A DNA stretch of 25,695 nt from a virus. A model generated the notes under the pieces. That model was not told the DNA's origin. It saw only the letters and a list, made by a program, of their open reading frames with translations, and searched no databases. The stretch lies in the IMG/VR virus record IMGVR_UViG_3300018426_002259, positions 1 through 25,695 of that record. The stretch is one strand, 5' to 3'. The position numbers and the translations under genes were made by a program. Numbering within the stretch: the stretch's first letter is position 1; every line of letters begins with the position of its first letter. Of the stretch, positions 1-7,766 are shown piece by piece.

Positions 1-795
1 AACGAGCGTAACATTCCTTGTATAGTCATCAATCACACGATGCTCAGTGCCTTCGTGATCCGTCCATCGTTGTAGCATAAGGTTATTCCAGTTGTAGCCT
101 TTGCTGTTACGATCCTCGAATGCTTCTAGTAATCCAACTTTGTTCTTAGTGCCTTTTCTGCGAACGCCTGGATAAGCAGAAAACACATTGTCAGTTGGAT
201 CGCCTCTCATACATTTCTCAAATAATAGCCAAGCAGGATCTGGTGCTGGCTTTGCTTCTTTAGTCTTCTTATCAATAACCGGCTTGCCCTTTTCATCAAA
301 GTAACCTTCGTGAGTAATAGTAACACCAGTGACGCCGTTGTATTGTTTGACATTAGGCGCAATAAGTTGCACAAAGTCGCTGTCTGTGCTGATAATAATA
401 TGCTCGTCCTCAGGATGATTCTGTATCCAGCCAGCAATGAGATCATCTGCCTCAAGAACACTATTATGCAGAACTGTTGTATTTGTTTCAGTTTGTAAGA
501 ATATCTTGAGTTGATCCAGTGTCTCCCAAAAGGCTACGTCTTCTATCTTTTGTTCTTCTGGCAGTGCCTCACGCCCTTCGTGACGATTTCGCTTGTAACG
601 CTCGTAAAAATCCTTACGCCACGAACGCCCTTCTAAACATACAACGACATGATCCGCCTTAAAATCCTGCCAAGCCTTCTTGATAGAAGCGAGTGTAATA
701 TGTAAGCTCATACCTAGCTTGAGATCCAAATCACCACGGACCACATGGCGAGCACGGAAGAAACAGTTTGTCAAATCTACAAGAATATACTTCAT
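1..795 (-). CDS. rnh: T4 RNase H-like 5'-3' exonuclease (FEN family), 3' part cut by window edge
   Basis: Open from an ATG at 795-793 to the window edge (265 codons, no stop), so the C-terminus is missing; T4 RNase H is about 305 aa. It begins MKYILVDLTNCFFRAR, the N-terminal Asp block of FEN/5' exonucleases. Further metal-ligand blocks are EADDLIAGW (residues 115-123) and TDSDFVQL (137-144), with GDPTDNV plus a PGV turn (198-211) typical of the helix-hairpin-helix entry. The family removes RNA primers and flaps from lagging-strand fragments during phage replication. An AAGG lies 6 bases before the ATG, and a strong promoter stands immediately upstream (827-855), so it is probably expressed early as its own unit. 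The family call is firm; the symbol follows T4 usage. Confidence 0.9.
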   Translation of the reverse strand, partial: MKYILVDLTNCFFRARHVVRGDLDLKLGMSLHITLASIKKAWQDFKADHVVVCLEGRSWRKDFYERYKRNRHEGREALPEEQKIEDVAFWETLDQLKIFLQTETNTTVLHNSVLEADDLIAGWIQNHPEDEHIIISTDSDFVQLIAPNVKQYNGVTGVTITHEGYFDEKGKPVIDKKTKEAKPAPDPAWLLFEKCMRGDPTDNVFSAYPGVRRKGTKNKVGLLEAFEDRNSKGYNWNNLMLQRWTDHEGTEHRVIDDYTRNVTLV

Positions 796-826
796 AACAA
801 CCTTAGATTGGTGTGACTAAAATTTA

Positions 827-855
827 ATTGTAACATACATATATAGAAAAGTCAA
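827..855 (-). promoter_or_regulatory. sigma70-type promoter for the rnh-like gene
   Basis: On the minus strand, TTGACT (850-855) and TACAAT (827-832) are separated by exactly 17 bases, 31 bases upstream of the rnh ATG. The TGA stop codon of the preceding 101-aa gene (852-854) is embedded in the -35 hexamer. It matches the pattern of four other sites in the window, which supports it as a host-RNA-polymerase early promoter. Confidence 0.8.
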
Positions 856-1157
856 GACTTGATTTCTTCAGCTAGAATTTGACGAGCTACACCTTTGAAC
901 CATTTTTCAACTATTTCTTCAGATGTTTCACCAGTATAGCCAGCATCTAGTAAACACTCAATAAATTCATTATTCCAATCTAGCTCAAAAAATCCATTTC
1001 TAATATTTTTTGGATCAACATTAGTATCTAATACTGCTACCCAAGGCTGTTTCTTGCGTGTAGCTATTCGTTTTTCTTTCTCTAAAACTTGCCGACGTTC
1101 TTCCTCTGGTGTAAGAGGTTCTTCTTTACGCCATGTGAAATAATCTTTTAGACTCAT
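852..1157 (-). CDS. conserved phage hypothetical protein, 101 aa
   Basis: I do not recognise a function. The start at 1157 (MSLKDYF) is chosen over the in-frame ATG at 1187 because it gives an ATGA overlap with the queE stop, as for most neighbours. The N-terminal third is charged and probably helical (PLTPEEERRQVLEKEKR). The C-terminal half has an acidic, aromatic stretch (GFFELDWNNEFIECLLDAGY) followed by an amphipathic helix. From memory, similar small proteins occur beside queE or rnh in marine T4-like phages, but I cannot confirm that here. It is last in the folE-queE operon, so a role tied to that operon is possible but unproven. Confidence 0.75.
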   Translation of the reverse strand: MSLKDYFTWRKEEPLTPEEERRQVLEKEKRIATRKKQPWVAVLDTNVDPKNIRNGFFELDWNNEFIECLLDAGYTGETSEEIVEKWFKGVARQILAEEIKS

Positions 1158-2023
1158 GTTCCCCATCCATTGCCGTATAAGTCGCATTGTAGCCTAGGGC
1201 TGAATCGCCATCCACGCTCCAATGCTACATCAGCAATTCGTTTTTTATTTTCATTATATATCTTAGTAGTGCCGCCTAATGGCATAATATAGATTGGCGC
1301 ATAGACGCCCGCTCTACGATATGCTTCATCAGCTTCATATACATCATCAATATCTCTCTCATCCTCAATAACAAATTTGAAATACATATTACAATTCGCA
1401 ATCTCACTCAACTGCTTTGCTACGTCAGGACGAACAGCATTTTTAAATGGCTCTCCAGAGATGCTCAGTTTAGGACTACATGCCCAAGTTACTTTTATAC
1501 CACGAAGATTTAAATATTGTTCAAAACGAGCATTTAGAAACTGAGTTGTATTAGTTTCAACTGTTAGATTTCTCAGTGATTCCATTTTAGGATGATCTAA
1601 TAGCTCGGGCCAAAATCTTTGCCACAGCAGAGGCTCGCCGCCTGTTAAAATAAAGTGAATGTCTTGTTGGCAGTTGGTAAGCCAATCACCATGTGGAGTT
1701 AGCCCAACCATAGCACTGGCAACCTCATCTGCAGTTTGATTTTTCATATATTTTTTGAACTGTGGATATATAGAAGCATATGTATCACAGCCAGAATTTA
1801 CAATAGGTAAATCCTCAAATACATCTACTTTATCTAATACTCCATCGTCTAATAGTGCCTGTACCTCAGCATTTATTTTGCCTTTAGGTGTATCTCTTGG
1901 TAGTCCAAAATTCATACACCGAAAGTTGCATCCAAAGGTACGCAAAAATACCGATGGAGTGCCTACAAAGTTACCTTCGCCTTGGACGCTATAAAACGCC
2001 TCAGAATATCGTAGCGTTTTCAT
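1154..2023 (-). CDS. queE: QueE-like radical SAM 7-carboxy-7-deazaguanine synthase
   Basis: 289 aa from the ATG at 2023, which overlaps the folE stop as ATGA and has AAAGGA about 8 bases upstream; an in-frame ATG at 2050 would reach further into folE. QueE converts 6-carboxytetrahydropterin to 7-carboxy-7-deazaguanine using SAM and a 4Fe-4S cluster. Family marks are YSVQGEG (residues 11-17), GTPSVFLRTFGCNFRC (21-36) and the SAM-binding TGGEP (127-131). The cluster motif is unusual: Cys32 and Cys36 are present, but the position of the third Cys is Phe39 (CNFRCMNF). A Cys at 79 (NSGCDTY) is the likely third ligand, implying an insertion in the loop. FolE directly upstream supplies the first pathway step. 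The family call is strong; activity depends on the atypical cluster. Confidence 0.88.
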   Translation of the reverse strand: MKTLRYSEAFYSVQGEGNFVGTPSVFLRTFGCNFRCMNFGLPRDTPKGKINAEVQALLDDGVLDKVDVFEDLPIVNSGCDTYASIYPQFKKYMKNQTADEVASAMVGLTPHGDWLTNCQQDIHFILTGGEPLLWQRFWPELLDHPKMESLRNLTVETNTTQFLNARFEQYLNLRGIKVTWACSPKLSISGEPFKNAVRPDVAKQLSEIANCNMYFKFVIEDERDIDDVYEADEAYRRAGVYAPIYIMPLGGTTKIYNENKKRIADVALERGWRFSPRLQCDLYGNGWGT

Positions 2024-2703
2024 CCTCCGTGTCCTTTCATACTCAAACATAGCGTATAAAACTCTTGCTTGATGCTAGGATCCTCTAAAAATGCTCCTAG
2101 CAATACAGCAGTAGTCATATCGCTTTCGTGTTCCCTCACGCCTCTATGTGTCATACAATGATGCTCTGCTTTTACTAGAACAGCCACGTGTGGAGTCTTA
2201 GCAAATTCTTGTAGCTCGTTAGCTATTTGTGTAGTCATCTCTTCTTGTATTTGAGGACGCTCTGCAATATGATGAATGAGCCTGTTGAACTTGCTAAGTC
2301 CAATAACCTCACCGTTAGGGATAATACCTACCCAGCATCTTCCTACAATATTTTGAAAATGATGAGCACAAGTAGAACGAATAGAAATAGGTCCCGAAGC
2401 ATACATGGATTTATAGCCCATATTAGGAAATGCAGTTACCTTAGGGCGTTTAGCATATCTGCCACGGAATATTTCATTAATATACATTTTAGCAACACGA
2501 CGAGCAGTGTCGTTTGTGTTGTGATCATTGTCAATATCAATGACTAAACTTTTGAGAACTTCTTTGAACTTGTCAGCTACTTCTGCTTGTAACAGTTCTA
2601 ATTCGCCTTCGTAAATATAGTCAGATATATTTTCATTTGAGACGTAGCTACTATCACCGTCGATGATTCTGCTACGAATAATATCACTAATTTGTTGTGT
2701 CAT
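2020..2703 (-). CDS. folE: GTP cyclohydrolase I
   Basis: 227 aa, normal length for the family. It opens GTP to 7,8-dihydroneopterin triphosphate, the first step of both folate and 7-deazaguanine synthesis. Zinc ligands are visible: Cys112 and His115 in STCAHHF, and Cys183 in EHHCMTHRGVR. The signature GLSKFNRLIHHIAERPQIQE (135-154) is almost canonical. The adjacent queE, and a DpdA-like gene elsewhere in the window, point to deazaguanine supply for DNA modification rather than folate. The ATG at 2703 has AAGGA 8 bases upstream, and a perfect-consensus promoter lies at 2735-2763, making this the first gene of a folE-queE-101 aa operon. Confidence 0.95.
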   Translation of the reverse strand: MTQQISDIIRSRIIDGDSSYVSNENISDYIYEGELELLQAEVADKFKEVLKSLVIDIDNDHNTNDTARRVAKMYINEIFRGRYAKRPKVTAFPNMGYKSMYASGPISIRSTCAHHFQNIVGRCWVGIIPNGEVIGLSKFNRLIHHIAERPQIQEEMTTQIANELQEFAKTPHVAVLVKAEHHCMTHRGVREHESDMTTAVLLGAFLEDPSIKQEFYTLCLSMKGHGG

Positions 2704-2734
2704 TTGTTTTCCTTGAAAAAGTGCTTATAATTTC

Positions 2735-2763
2735 ATTATACACTTATTTAGGCCTATTGTCAA
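2735..2763 (-). promoter_or_regulatory. perfect-consensus sigma70 promoter for folE-queE
   Basis: Minus-strand TTGACA (2758-2763), 17-base spacer, TATAAT (2735-2740), 31 bases before the folE ATG. The -35 and most of the spacer lie inside the last codons of the upstream 162-aa gene. This restarts transcription after the AT-rich cargo block and would allow early expression of the deazaguanine genes. Confidence 0.88.
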
Positions 2764-3232
2764 TAAGATTCTGTCTTTTCTCTACAATTTCTTTGTAATA
2801 TGATTCTGTCCAAAAATCATAATAGTTTGTGTTTTGTTTTATGACATTGCTTTTGTCAATTAATTCTCGGAGTGGCTGAACTAATAAAAGTCCATAATAA
2901 TTATTGTTTGTTTTTATTTCGCCTATAAAGTTGTTTTCTTTTGGATGATCCCAAGCTACCCATAAATCTTTTTTTGTAGCTAGTTTTTGAAAATCATCAG
3001 TAAACCTTATAAGCCATTCTGCTGATATGTGCTTGTTATATAATATTACTATCTTTTTATTTTGTGGAAAGTTATTAAGATAATAGTGTAAGTCGGATAC
3101 AATATTAAAAGTTTCTTTAGTAACAATTGATTCTCGATATTTGGCTATAAATGGACATATACTATTGCCGCCTAATTCTTCCACAGGTTTAGCTAAGTAG
3201 TCAAAATATTTTTGAAGATTTGTGTTATTCAT
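2744..3232 (-). CDS. uncharacterised 162-aa protein at the end of the pentein/transporter cassette
   Basis: I do not recognise the family. The N-terminal third contains ELGGNSICPFIAKYRESI (residues 19-36) with a single Cys-Pro-Phe. The middle has a hydrophobic strand (KKIVILYNKHISAEWL), followed by DLWVAWDHP and YGLLLVQPLRELI, suggesting a small mixed alpha/beta fold. There is no signal peptide or membrane segment. It starts at an ATGA overlap with the upstream pentein gene and has the same low-GC character, so it probably belongs functionally to that cassette. Its 3' end carries the folE promoter. Confidence 0.75.
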   Translation of the reverse strand: MNNTNLQKYFDYLAKPVEELGGNSICPFIAKYRESIVTKETFNIVSDLHYYLNNFPQNKKIVILYNKHISAEWLIRFTDDFQKLATKKDLWVAWDHPKENNFIGEIKTNNNYYGLLLVQPLRELIDKSNVIKQNTNYYDFWTESYYKEIVEKRQNLIDNRPK

Positions 3233-4551
3233 TCTCTATCAATATCTAGTGTGTAACAATGAACACCGCCATCTAAAATCCAACGATGTCTTAATCCAAG
3301 TTGTGTAATTGTAATACCTGCTTGTTGGAAGAACTCATTTCTGCCCTCACCAAATATCGAACCCATTATCTTTTTTGGAGCATATGTTAGGGCATTATAA
3401 TCAAAATCACCCCTTTGATCATAGCCTCTCAATGTTTTTAAATAGTGAGCTAACACTGACTCTTTTGGCTTGGTTTTCTCTATAAAATTTAGTATCTCCC
3501 AATTTTGAATATTGTGAGGAACCTCTAAGATACCGCCATTATAGGCATCATCGACAGATATAATTTCTTTTACAATACCTTTATATAAATCATGCATACT
3601 GGTAGCAATACAGTCTTTATCAATAGGATTAGCGCCACCATCAATATGTCCAGGGACACTATCTAGTTCTATAAATTTAACATTAGGGTGAGACTTTTTT
3701 ACTATATTTGTAAGAAAATCATAACCTTTTTTAGTTCCTTGTGGAGTCCCAATAATTCTGTCATCGAATTTGAAAAAAGATGCGGCATGCAATAATGGTA
3801 TATTTTTTAGTTTTTTGCTGGTATAAATGTATAATGATTCAACTTCTTGTTTAAACGCATCCATAGAGGTAATAAGATTTTTCCTATAGTCATTTATGAT
3901 GCGCAGATAACCATTATAATTACTAATGCGAAATGTATTCCAAGGTGTAGGAGGTTTTCTTTTTAGCTTATCTAATTGTTTTCTTATGTTGGTATCCATC
4001 GTATTAATAGATGTAGAATTTAGATCAGTTATAGCACCATATACAAAATTAGCGCAAGCGTTCTCTATCTCTCTGTTATTTGGATCAACCATATGATGTA
4101 TAGTTTTTCCTTGTTTAGCTAAATCATCAAAAGCATCTTTCCAATATAGCCATTCATTCCATCGGCTTGGATATGATAACTTGCATATAACAATATCATT
4201 TCCGTAGCTAAAACACCAATCTCGAATTGAGCTTGGACTACTAGGAGGTGAACTTTGTCGATGTTTTATTTCCTCATAGTATTTGCTAATATTAGGCCTA
4301 TATACTTTGACTCCTTGGCTTTCTAAAAATTTTTGCATAATATCTAAATCCTCATTTGTTTCTTCATGAACTTGGATTAGATGATTTAATATACTTTCTT
4401 TTTTAGATTGCCTAGCGTAAAGTCTTTTTTTGTCATCTTGTTTGAGTTTTACAGGTGTTGATATAGAAGCTATATCTAGCAAATACTCTTTAGGAAAAAC
4501 TTTTCCAATAAAGACTGTTTTTAATTTTGAATATTCGTTATAAATGCTCAT
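3229..4551 (-). CDS. amidinotransferase-like pentein-fold enzyme (copy with intact catalytic motifs)
   Basis: 440 aa, close to glycine/inosamine amidinotransferases in length. Family marks in order: N-terminal strand EYSKLKTVFIGKV (6-18, the 'E.d.Lk.vivG' opening); IRDWCFSYGNDIV (109-121), equivalent to the R-D...G-N block of arginine:glycine amidinotransferase; VPGHIDGGANPI (299-310) with the presumed catalytic His302 and Asp304; and LDGGVHCYTLDIDRE (426-440) with the presumed nucleophile Cys432. Family members transfer an amidino group from arginine, or hydrolyse guanidino groups, through a Cys thiouronium intermediate. The substrate cannot be told from sequence. It overlaps tctA by 4 bases and has a divergent paralogue at 7767-9029. 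Cytosolic; no signal peptide. Confidence 0.75.
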   Translation of the reverse strand: MSIYNEYSKLKTVFIGKVFPKEYLLDIASISTPVKLKQDDKKRLYARQSKKESILNHLIQVHEETNEDLDIMQKFLESQGVKVYRPNISKYYEEIKHRQSSPPSSPSSIRDWCFSYGNDIVICKLSYPSRWNEWLYWKDAFDDLAKQGKTIHHMVDPNNREIENACANFVYGAITDLNSTSINTMDTNIRKQLDKLKRKPPTPWNTFRISNYNGYLRIINDYRKNLITSMDAFKQEVESLYIYTSKKLKNIPLLHAASFFKFDDRIIGTPQGTKKGYDFLTNIVKKSHPNVKFIELDSVPGHIDGGANPIDKDCIATSMHDLYKGIVKEIISVDDAYNGGILEVPHNIQNWEILNFIEKTKPKESVLAHYLKTLRGYDQRGDFDYNALTYAPKKIMGSIFGEGRNEFFQQAGITITQLGLRHRWILDGGVHCYTLDIDRE

Positions 4552-5987
4552 GCGTAGTTTATCCGATTAGGTTTAAAGATAGTCCATAAAAATAATAGTA
4601 CAATTAGACTTAATATACTTAAGAACAACGGACGATCAAGCAATTTGTCAATCGTATAAATTTTTGTAATTTGAAGAGTTAGTGCCTCTACTCTATCTGC
4701 TAGTATAAATCCTAATAGTAATGCGGGTCTTGAAAATTTATAGTATTTAGCACCTATTCCTAAAGCAGAGCAAAAAATTAATATGGCATAATCTTCCCAT
4801 CCTCCAGTATATTGAACACAAGCCCATATGATAAACAGCACAAGAAATGGGAAATAATATCTATAAGGAACAGATGCTATTCTAGAAATATATGGAGTAA
4901 ATAATAAACAAAATATTCCTACAATAACAGTAGCCCACATAAATCCATAAGTTAAGCTATCAAAGAATTTTGTATCATATGCTAAGTCAGGAGTTCCTAG
5001 CTCAAAGTTTAGCGACATAAACAGAGCCATAAGAATAGCAGCAAACCCTGCGCCAGGAATACCAAAAAGAACAGTAGGAATCATGCTTGTAGCTTTTTGT
5101 GCATTATTAGATCCCTCAGGACCTATAACCCCTTTTATATTCCCGTCACCAAACTTTTCTGTAGGATGTGCTGCTACAGTGCTGCCATATGACATCCAGT
5201 CGCTCATAGCACCGCCTAATCCTGGTAGTAAGCCAATAAATGCCCCAATAAACCCACCACGCATTGCGTCCCATTTATTTTGCCATACAGCATGAATTCC
5301 ATTTATTGTTTGTTTTATATGATCTGTTCTTTTTTCTTTTATGAGCTGTTTACCATTTTTCAAACCATCTAGTAGTTCAGGAAAAGCAAATAACCCTGCT
5401 ACCATAGGCATAAGCTGAATACCATCTCCTAAGTATATCCAGCCCATAGTCCAGCGATCTGAGTTAGTGCTGGGATCTGTACCAATGTAGCCTAATAAAA
5501 GCCCCGCTATGACAGCGATAAGTGATCTTATATACCATTTACTAGAGACTAGCCCAACACAAGCTAGAGCGAGCATAGTAAAAGCCCACAGCTCAGGAAT
5601 GCCAAAATACATAATAAGCTCAACATACCATGGTAGTAGGGCAAAGGTTAGAGTTCCCCATAATAAGCCATTTACAGTTGACGTAGTAATAGCAGCAGAT
5701 AGAGCATAGGTTGCATAACCTTGTTTTGCTAATGGATGCCCATCAACCATTGTAGCGGCAGCAGAGTTAGCACCAGGTATATTCAATAATATACCAGAAT
5801 ATGTATCTCCAGTGGTGCTAGCAGCAACTACTGCCATACAAAAGATTACACCTAAATAAGGATCGTTAGCAAAGTAACTGATGAAGGGAAAAAGAGCCAC
5901 TAGTCCTGTAGTGGCTCCTGCAGAAGGAATAATACCTATTATCAACCCATAAAAAGTACCTGCAAATAGTGCTAGGATTTCTTCCAT
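4548..5987 (-). CDS. tctA: TctA-family large membrane subunit of a tripartite tricarboxylate transporter
   Basis: 479 aa, slightly short at the N-terminus (family about 500), hydrophobic throughout with roughly 11-12 membrane segments. Both family glycine motifs are present: FYGLIIGIIPSAGATTGLVA near the start and GAFIGLLPGLGGAMSDWMSYG in the second half, as expected for the duplicated TctA fold. TILLNIPG-type and FGIPGAG blocks are also visible (GILLNIPGAN, VLFGIPGAGFAA). It would sit in the host inner membrane and import a carboxylate-type solute delivered by the periplasmic TctC next door, driven by an ion gradient. It overlaps tctC by 16 bases. No TctB small subunit is encoded between or beside them. 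No disruption is seen, so it appears intact. Confidence 0.93.
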   Translation of the reverse strand: MEEILALFAGTFYGLIIGIIPSAGATTGLVALFPFISYFANDPYLGVIFCMAVVAASTTGDTYSGILLNIPGANSAAATMVDGHPLAKQGYATYALSAAITTSTVNGLLWGTLTFALLPWYVELIMYFGIPELWAFTMLALACVGLVSSKWYIRSLIAVIAGLLLGYIGTDPSTNSDRWTMGWIYLGDGIQLMPMVAGLFAFPELLDGLKNGKQLIKEKRTDHIKQTINGIHAVWQNKWDAMRGGFIGAFIGLLPGLGGAMSDWMSYGSTVAAHPTEKFGDGNIKGVIGPEGSNNAQKATSMIPTVLFGIPGAGFAAILMALFMSLNFELGTPDLAYDTKFFDSLTYGFMWATVIVGIFCLLFTPYISRIASVPYRYYFPFLVLFIIWACVQYTGGWEDYAILIFCSALGIGAKYYKFSRPALLLGFILADRVEALTLQITKIYTIDKLLDRPLFLSILSLIVLLFLWTIFKPNRINYA

Positions 5988-7036
5988 ACAAGGCTAGGCT
6001 TATATACACTTGCCAATCCAAGTGCTTCTTTATTGAATTTGACTAAGTTTTTGAGTGCCGGCTCGGTGACGAATGTCATTAGCTTATTTCTTTGAATATC
6101 GCCATAAGTTCCAATCCGCCATTGATAGTTACCAACTTTTTCTTTAAACACTTTTCTAGATGATGGATCTGCTGACATTCTATCTAATGCTGTAACTATC
6201 TTATTTTTATAAGGACTATCTTTCTTGATCCAAAGTGCTTTTTGCAATCCATCTCTAAAACTTTTTACAAGTTTATATGTATCGTAAAACTCACCTTTTG
6301 GTTCCTCTCCCCATTTCTCTTTGAATAAGGTTTCTAGTTGTTTTCCAGGAAAGTTTGGATCATCTAAATGAAATCCAGTAATAGCTTCTAGCAATCCATG
6401 GTGAAACCATACTTCAGCATTATCGTTAGATGCGACATGCTTTCGGTATGCTGCTGGATTTTCTCTAGTAACATTTAACTCACCACGCTTGAATGCCAAT
6501 CGTCTCTCAGCAGTGCTCATACCAGAAACCCAAGACACTTTGTCTTTGAAGCAAGAGATATATTCATCTACTGATTTTCCTGGCCCACACATTAACAAAG
6601 TAATAGCAATTGCCTCAGGAACACAACCGCTACAAGCACCGATAGTTGGGTTATCTACATTTTCGTTTTTAGGCTTACCAACAATAATGTTTAGATTCAT
6701 TAGTCCTACAGAGTCATATTCTCTGTAATCATAATCAACCTCTTCTTGTAAAAATGACACACCGTTGCCACCATGTGATACCATTATGGTTTTGTCATCA
6801 AATTGTAAATTGTTATGGAATTCATTGAAACCTGGAATATCTCTGGCGCCAGGAATAAGCACAAGTTCAATATCTTCGCCTAAAAACTTTTCTAATTCCT
6901 TGCTGACAATCTCAGCCCAAACAGTTGTTCCGCCACCTGGCTTTTGCGGCACAACAAATTTATATGTTGCAAAAGCAGTATTTGATAGTATAATAGATGT
7001 GAGTGTGATAATAATAAATAATAATAATTTTTTCAT
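5972..7036 (-). CDS. tctC: TctC-family periplasmic solute-binding protein
   Basis: 354 aa with a clear Sec signal peptide: MKKLL, a hydrophobic core of about 15 residues, then AFA before Thr24 as the likely signal peptidase I site. The mature protein opens YKFVVPQKPGGGTTVWAEIV, the usual TctC/Bug strand followed by the Gly-rich ligand loop. Later blocks are MVSHGGNGVSF and the long helical C-terminal half typical of the family. It would bind the transported solute in the host periplasm and deliver it to TctA. It overlaps the upstream methyltransferase gene by ATGA. It has several Cys residues (GACSGCVPEA, LLMCGPG, YISCFKD), which is more than I expect for this family and may form disulfides. 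Ligand unknown. Confidence 0.85.
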   Translation of the reverse strand: MKKLLLFIIITLTSIILSNTAFATYKFVVPQKPGGGTTVWAEIVSKELEKFLGEDIELVLIPGARDIPGFNEFHNNLQFDDKTIMVSHGGNGVSFLQEEVDYDYREYDSVGLMNLNIIVGKPKNENVDNPTIGACSGCVPEAIAITLLMCGPGKSVDEYISCFKDKVSWVSGMSTAERRLAFKRGELNVTRENPAAYRKHVASNDNAEVWFHHGLLEAITGFHLDDPNFPGKQLETLFKEKWGEEPKGEFYDTYKLVKSFRDGLQKALWIKKDSPYKNKIVTALDRMSADPSSRKVFKEKVGNYQWRIGTYGDIQRNKLMTFVTEPALKNLVKFNKEALGLASVYKPSLVWKKS

Positions 7037-7743
7037 GTTATATATTTTTTTATAAAAGTAATTGGCTTTTCAGCTACAACAAATATCCTCCCAAATGAAT
7101 CATCTTCAAGAGTTAGGATAGTTAAGTTTAAGAGTTTCATTACATTTAGGATAAAATCTCGATTCCAAGGAAAAAACTGTATCCATTTACTAGCTGGATT
7201 TGTATGTTCTATTCCTGGATTAAATCGCAAGTATATAACACCTTTGTCAGCTAGCATATTAACAGCATGAGTTAGTTCACCCACTACTTTATGAACGGTT
7301 CCAAAATTTATGCTACCTAATGCTAATATGGCATCAAACTCAAAATCTGGGTTATAGTCTAATAATGGAACTTGAACATCAGCCGCTCTACAATATGGAT
7401 CTAATCCAATCAAGTTGTTAATTTTGCCTTTGAAAAAGTTTTCAGCACAACCAATATCTAAAACTTTGCTAGGAAGTCTAGCATTAACAGTTGGAATTAG
7501 ACTTAGTCCAGAATGGTTATACTCTTCTAGTTGCGGAGTCCAAATCTCACCAAAATAACGATGTAATACAGCATTGTCAATAAGATTTACAAGGCGAGAT
7601 ATACTTGAAAAGTTTAAATCATCTTTGGGTATGCTAACACCAAATGTATATTTTATAGCTTGATGTAACTTTGGTTTATCAAATAATAGGTGTGGAGAGC
7701 TAAATAATAAATTTTCAAGCTCGTTATAAATTTTAATATTCAT
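7033..7743 (-). CDS. class I SAM-dependent methyltransferase-like protein
   Basis: 236 aa. The SAM-binding motif I is SKVLDIGCAENFF (92-104), followed by NLIGLDPY (110-117), where the acidic residue after beta2 would contact the SAM ribose. FDAILALGSINFG then matches the motif IV region, with VIYLRFNPG further on. The first 90 residues form a helical cap with no motif I recognise. The substrate is unknown: small molecule, protein or DNA are all possible. There is no DPPY/NPPY motif typical of amino-DNA methyltransferases, which argues weakly for a small molecule. It lies between pentein copy 2 and tctC, so it may act on the same metabolite. A possible late promoter lies just upstream. Confidence 0.78.
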   Translation of the reverse strand: MNIKIYNELENLLFSSPHLLFDKPKLHQAIKYTFGVSIPKDDLNFSSISRLVNLIDNAVLHRYFGEIWTPQLEEYNHSGLSLIPTVNARLPSKVLDIGCAENFFKGKINNLIGLDPYCRAADVQVPLLDYNPDFEFDAILALGSINFGTVHKVVGELTHAVNMLADKGVIYLRFNPGIEHTNPASKWIQFFPWNRDFILNVMKLLNLTILTLEDDSFGRIFVVAEKPITFIKKYIT

Positions 7744-7766
7744 AATAATATCATAATATAATACTA

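Noticed and set aside
2020-2703. FolE serving folate or thymidylate synthesis
   Set aside because: No folate or thymidylate gene is seen in the window, whereas queE directly follows and a DpdA-like gene is present.
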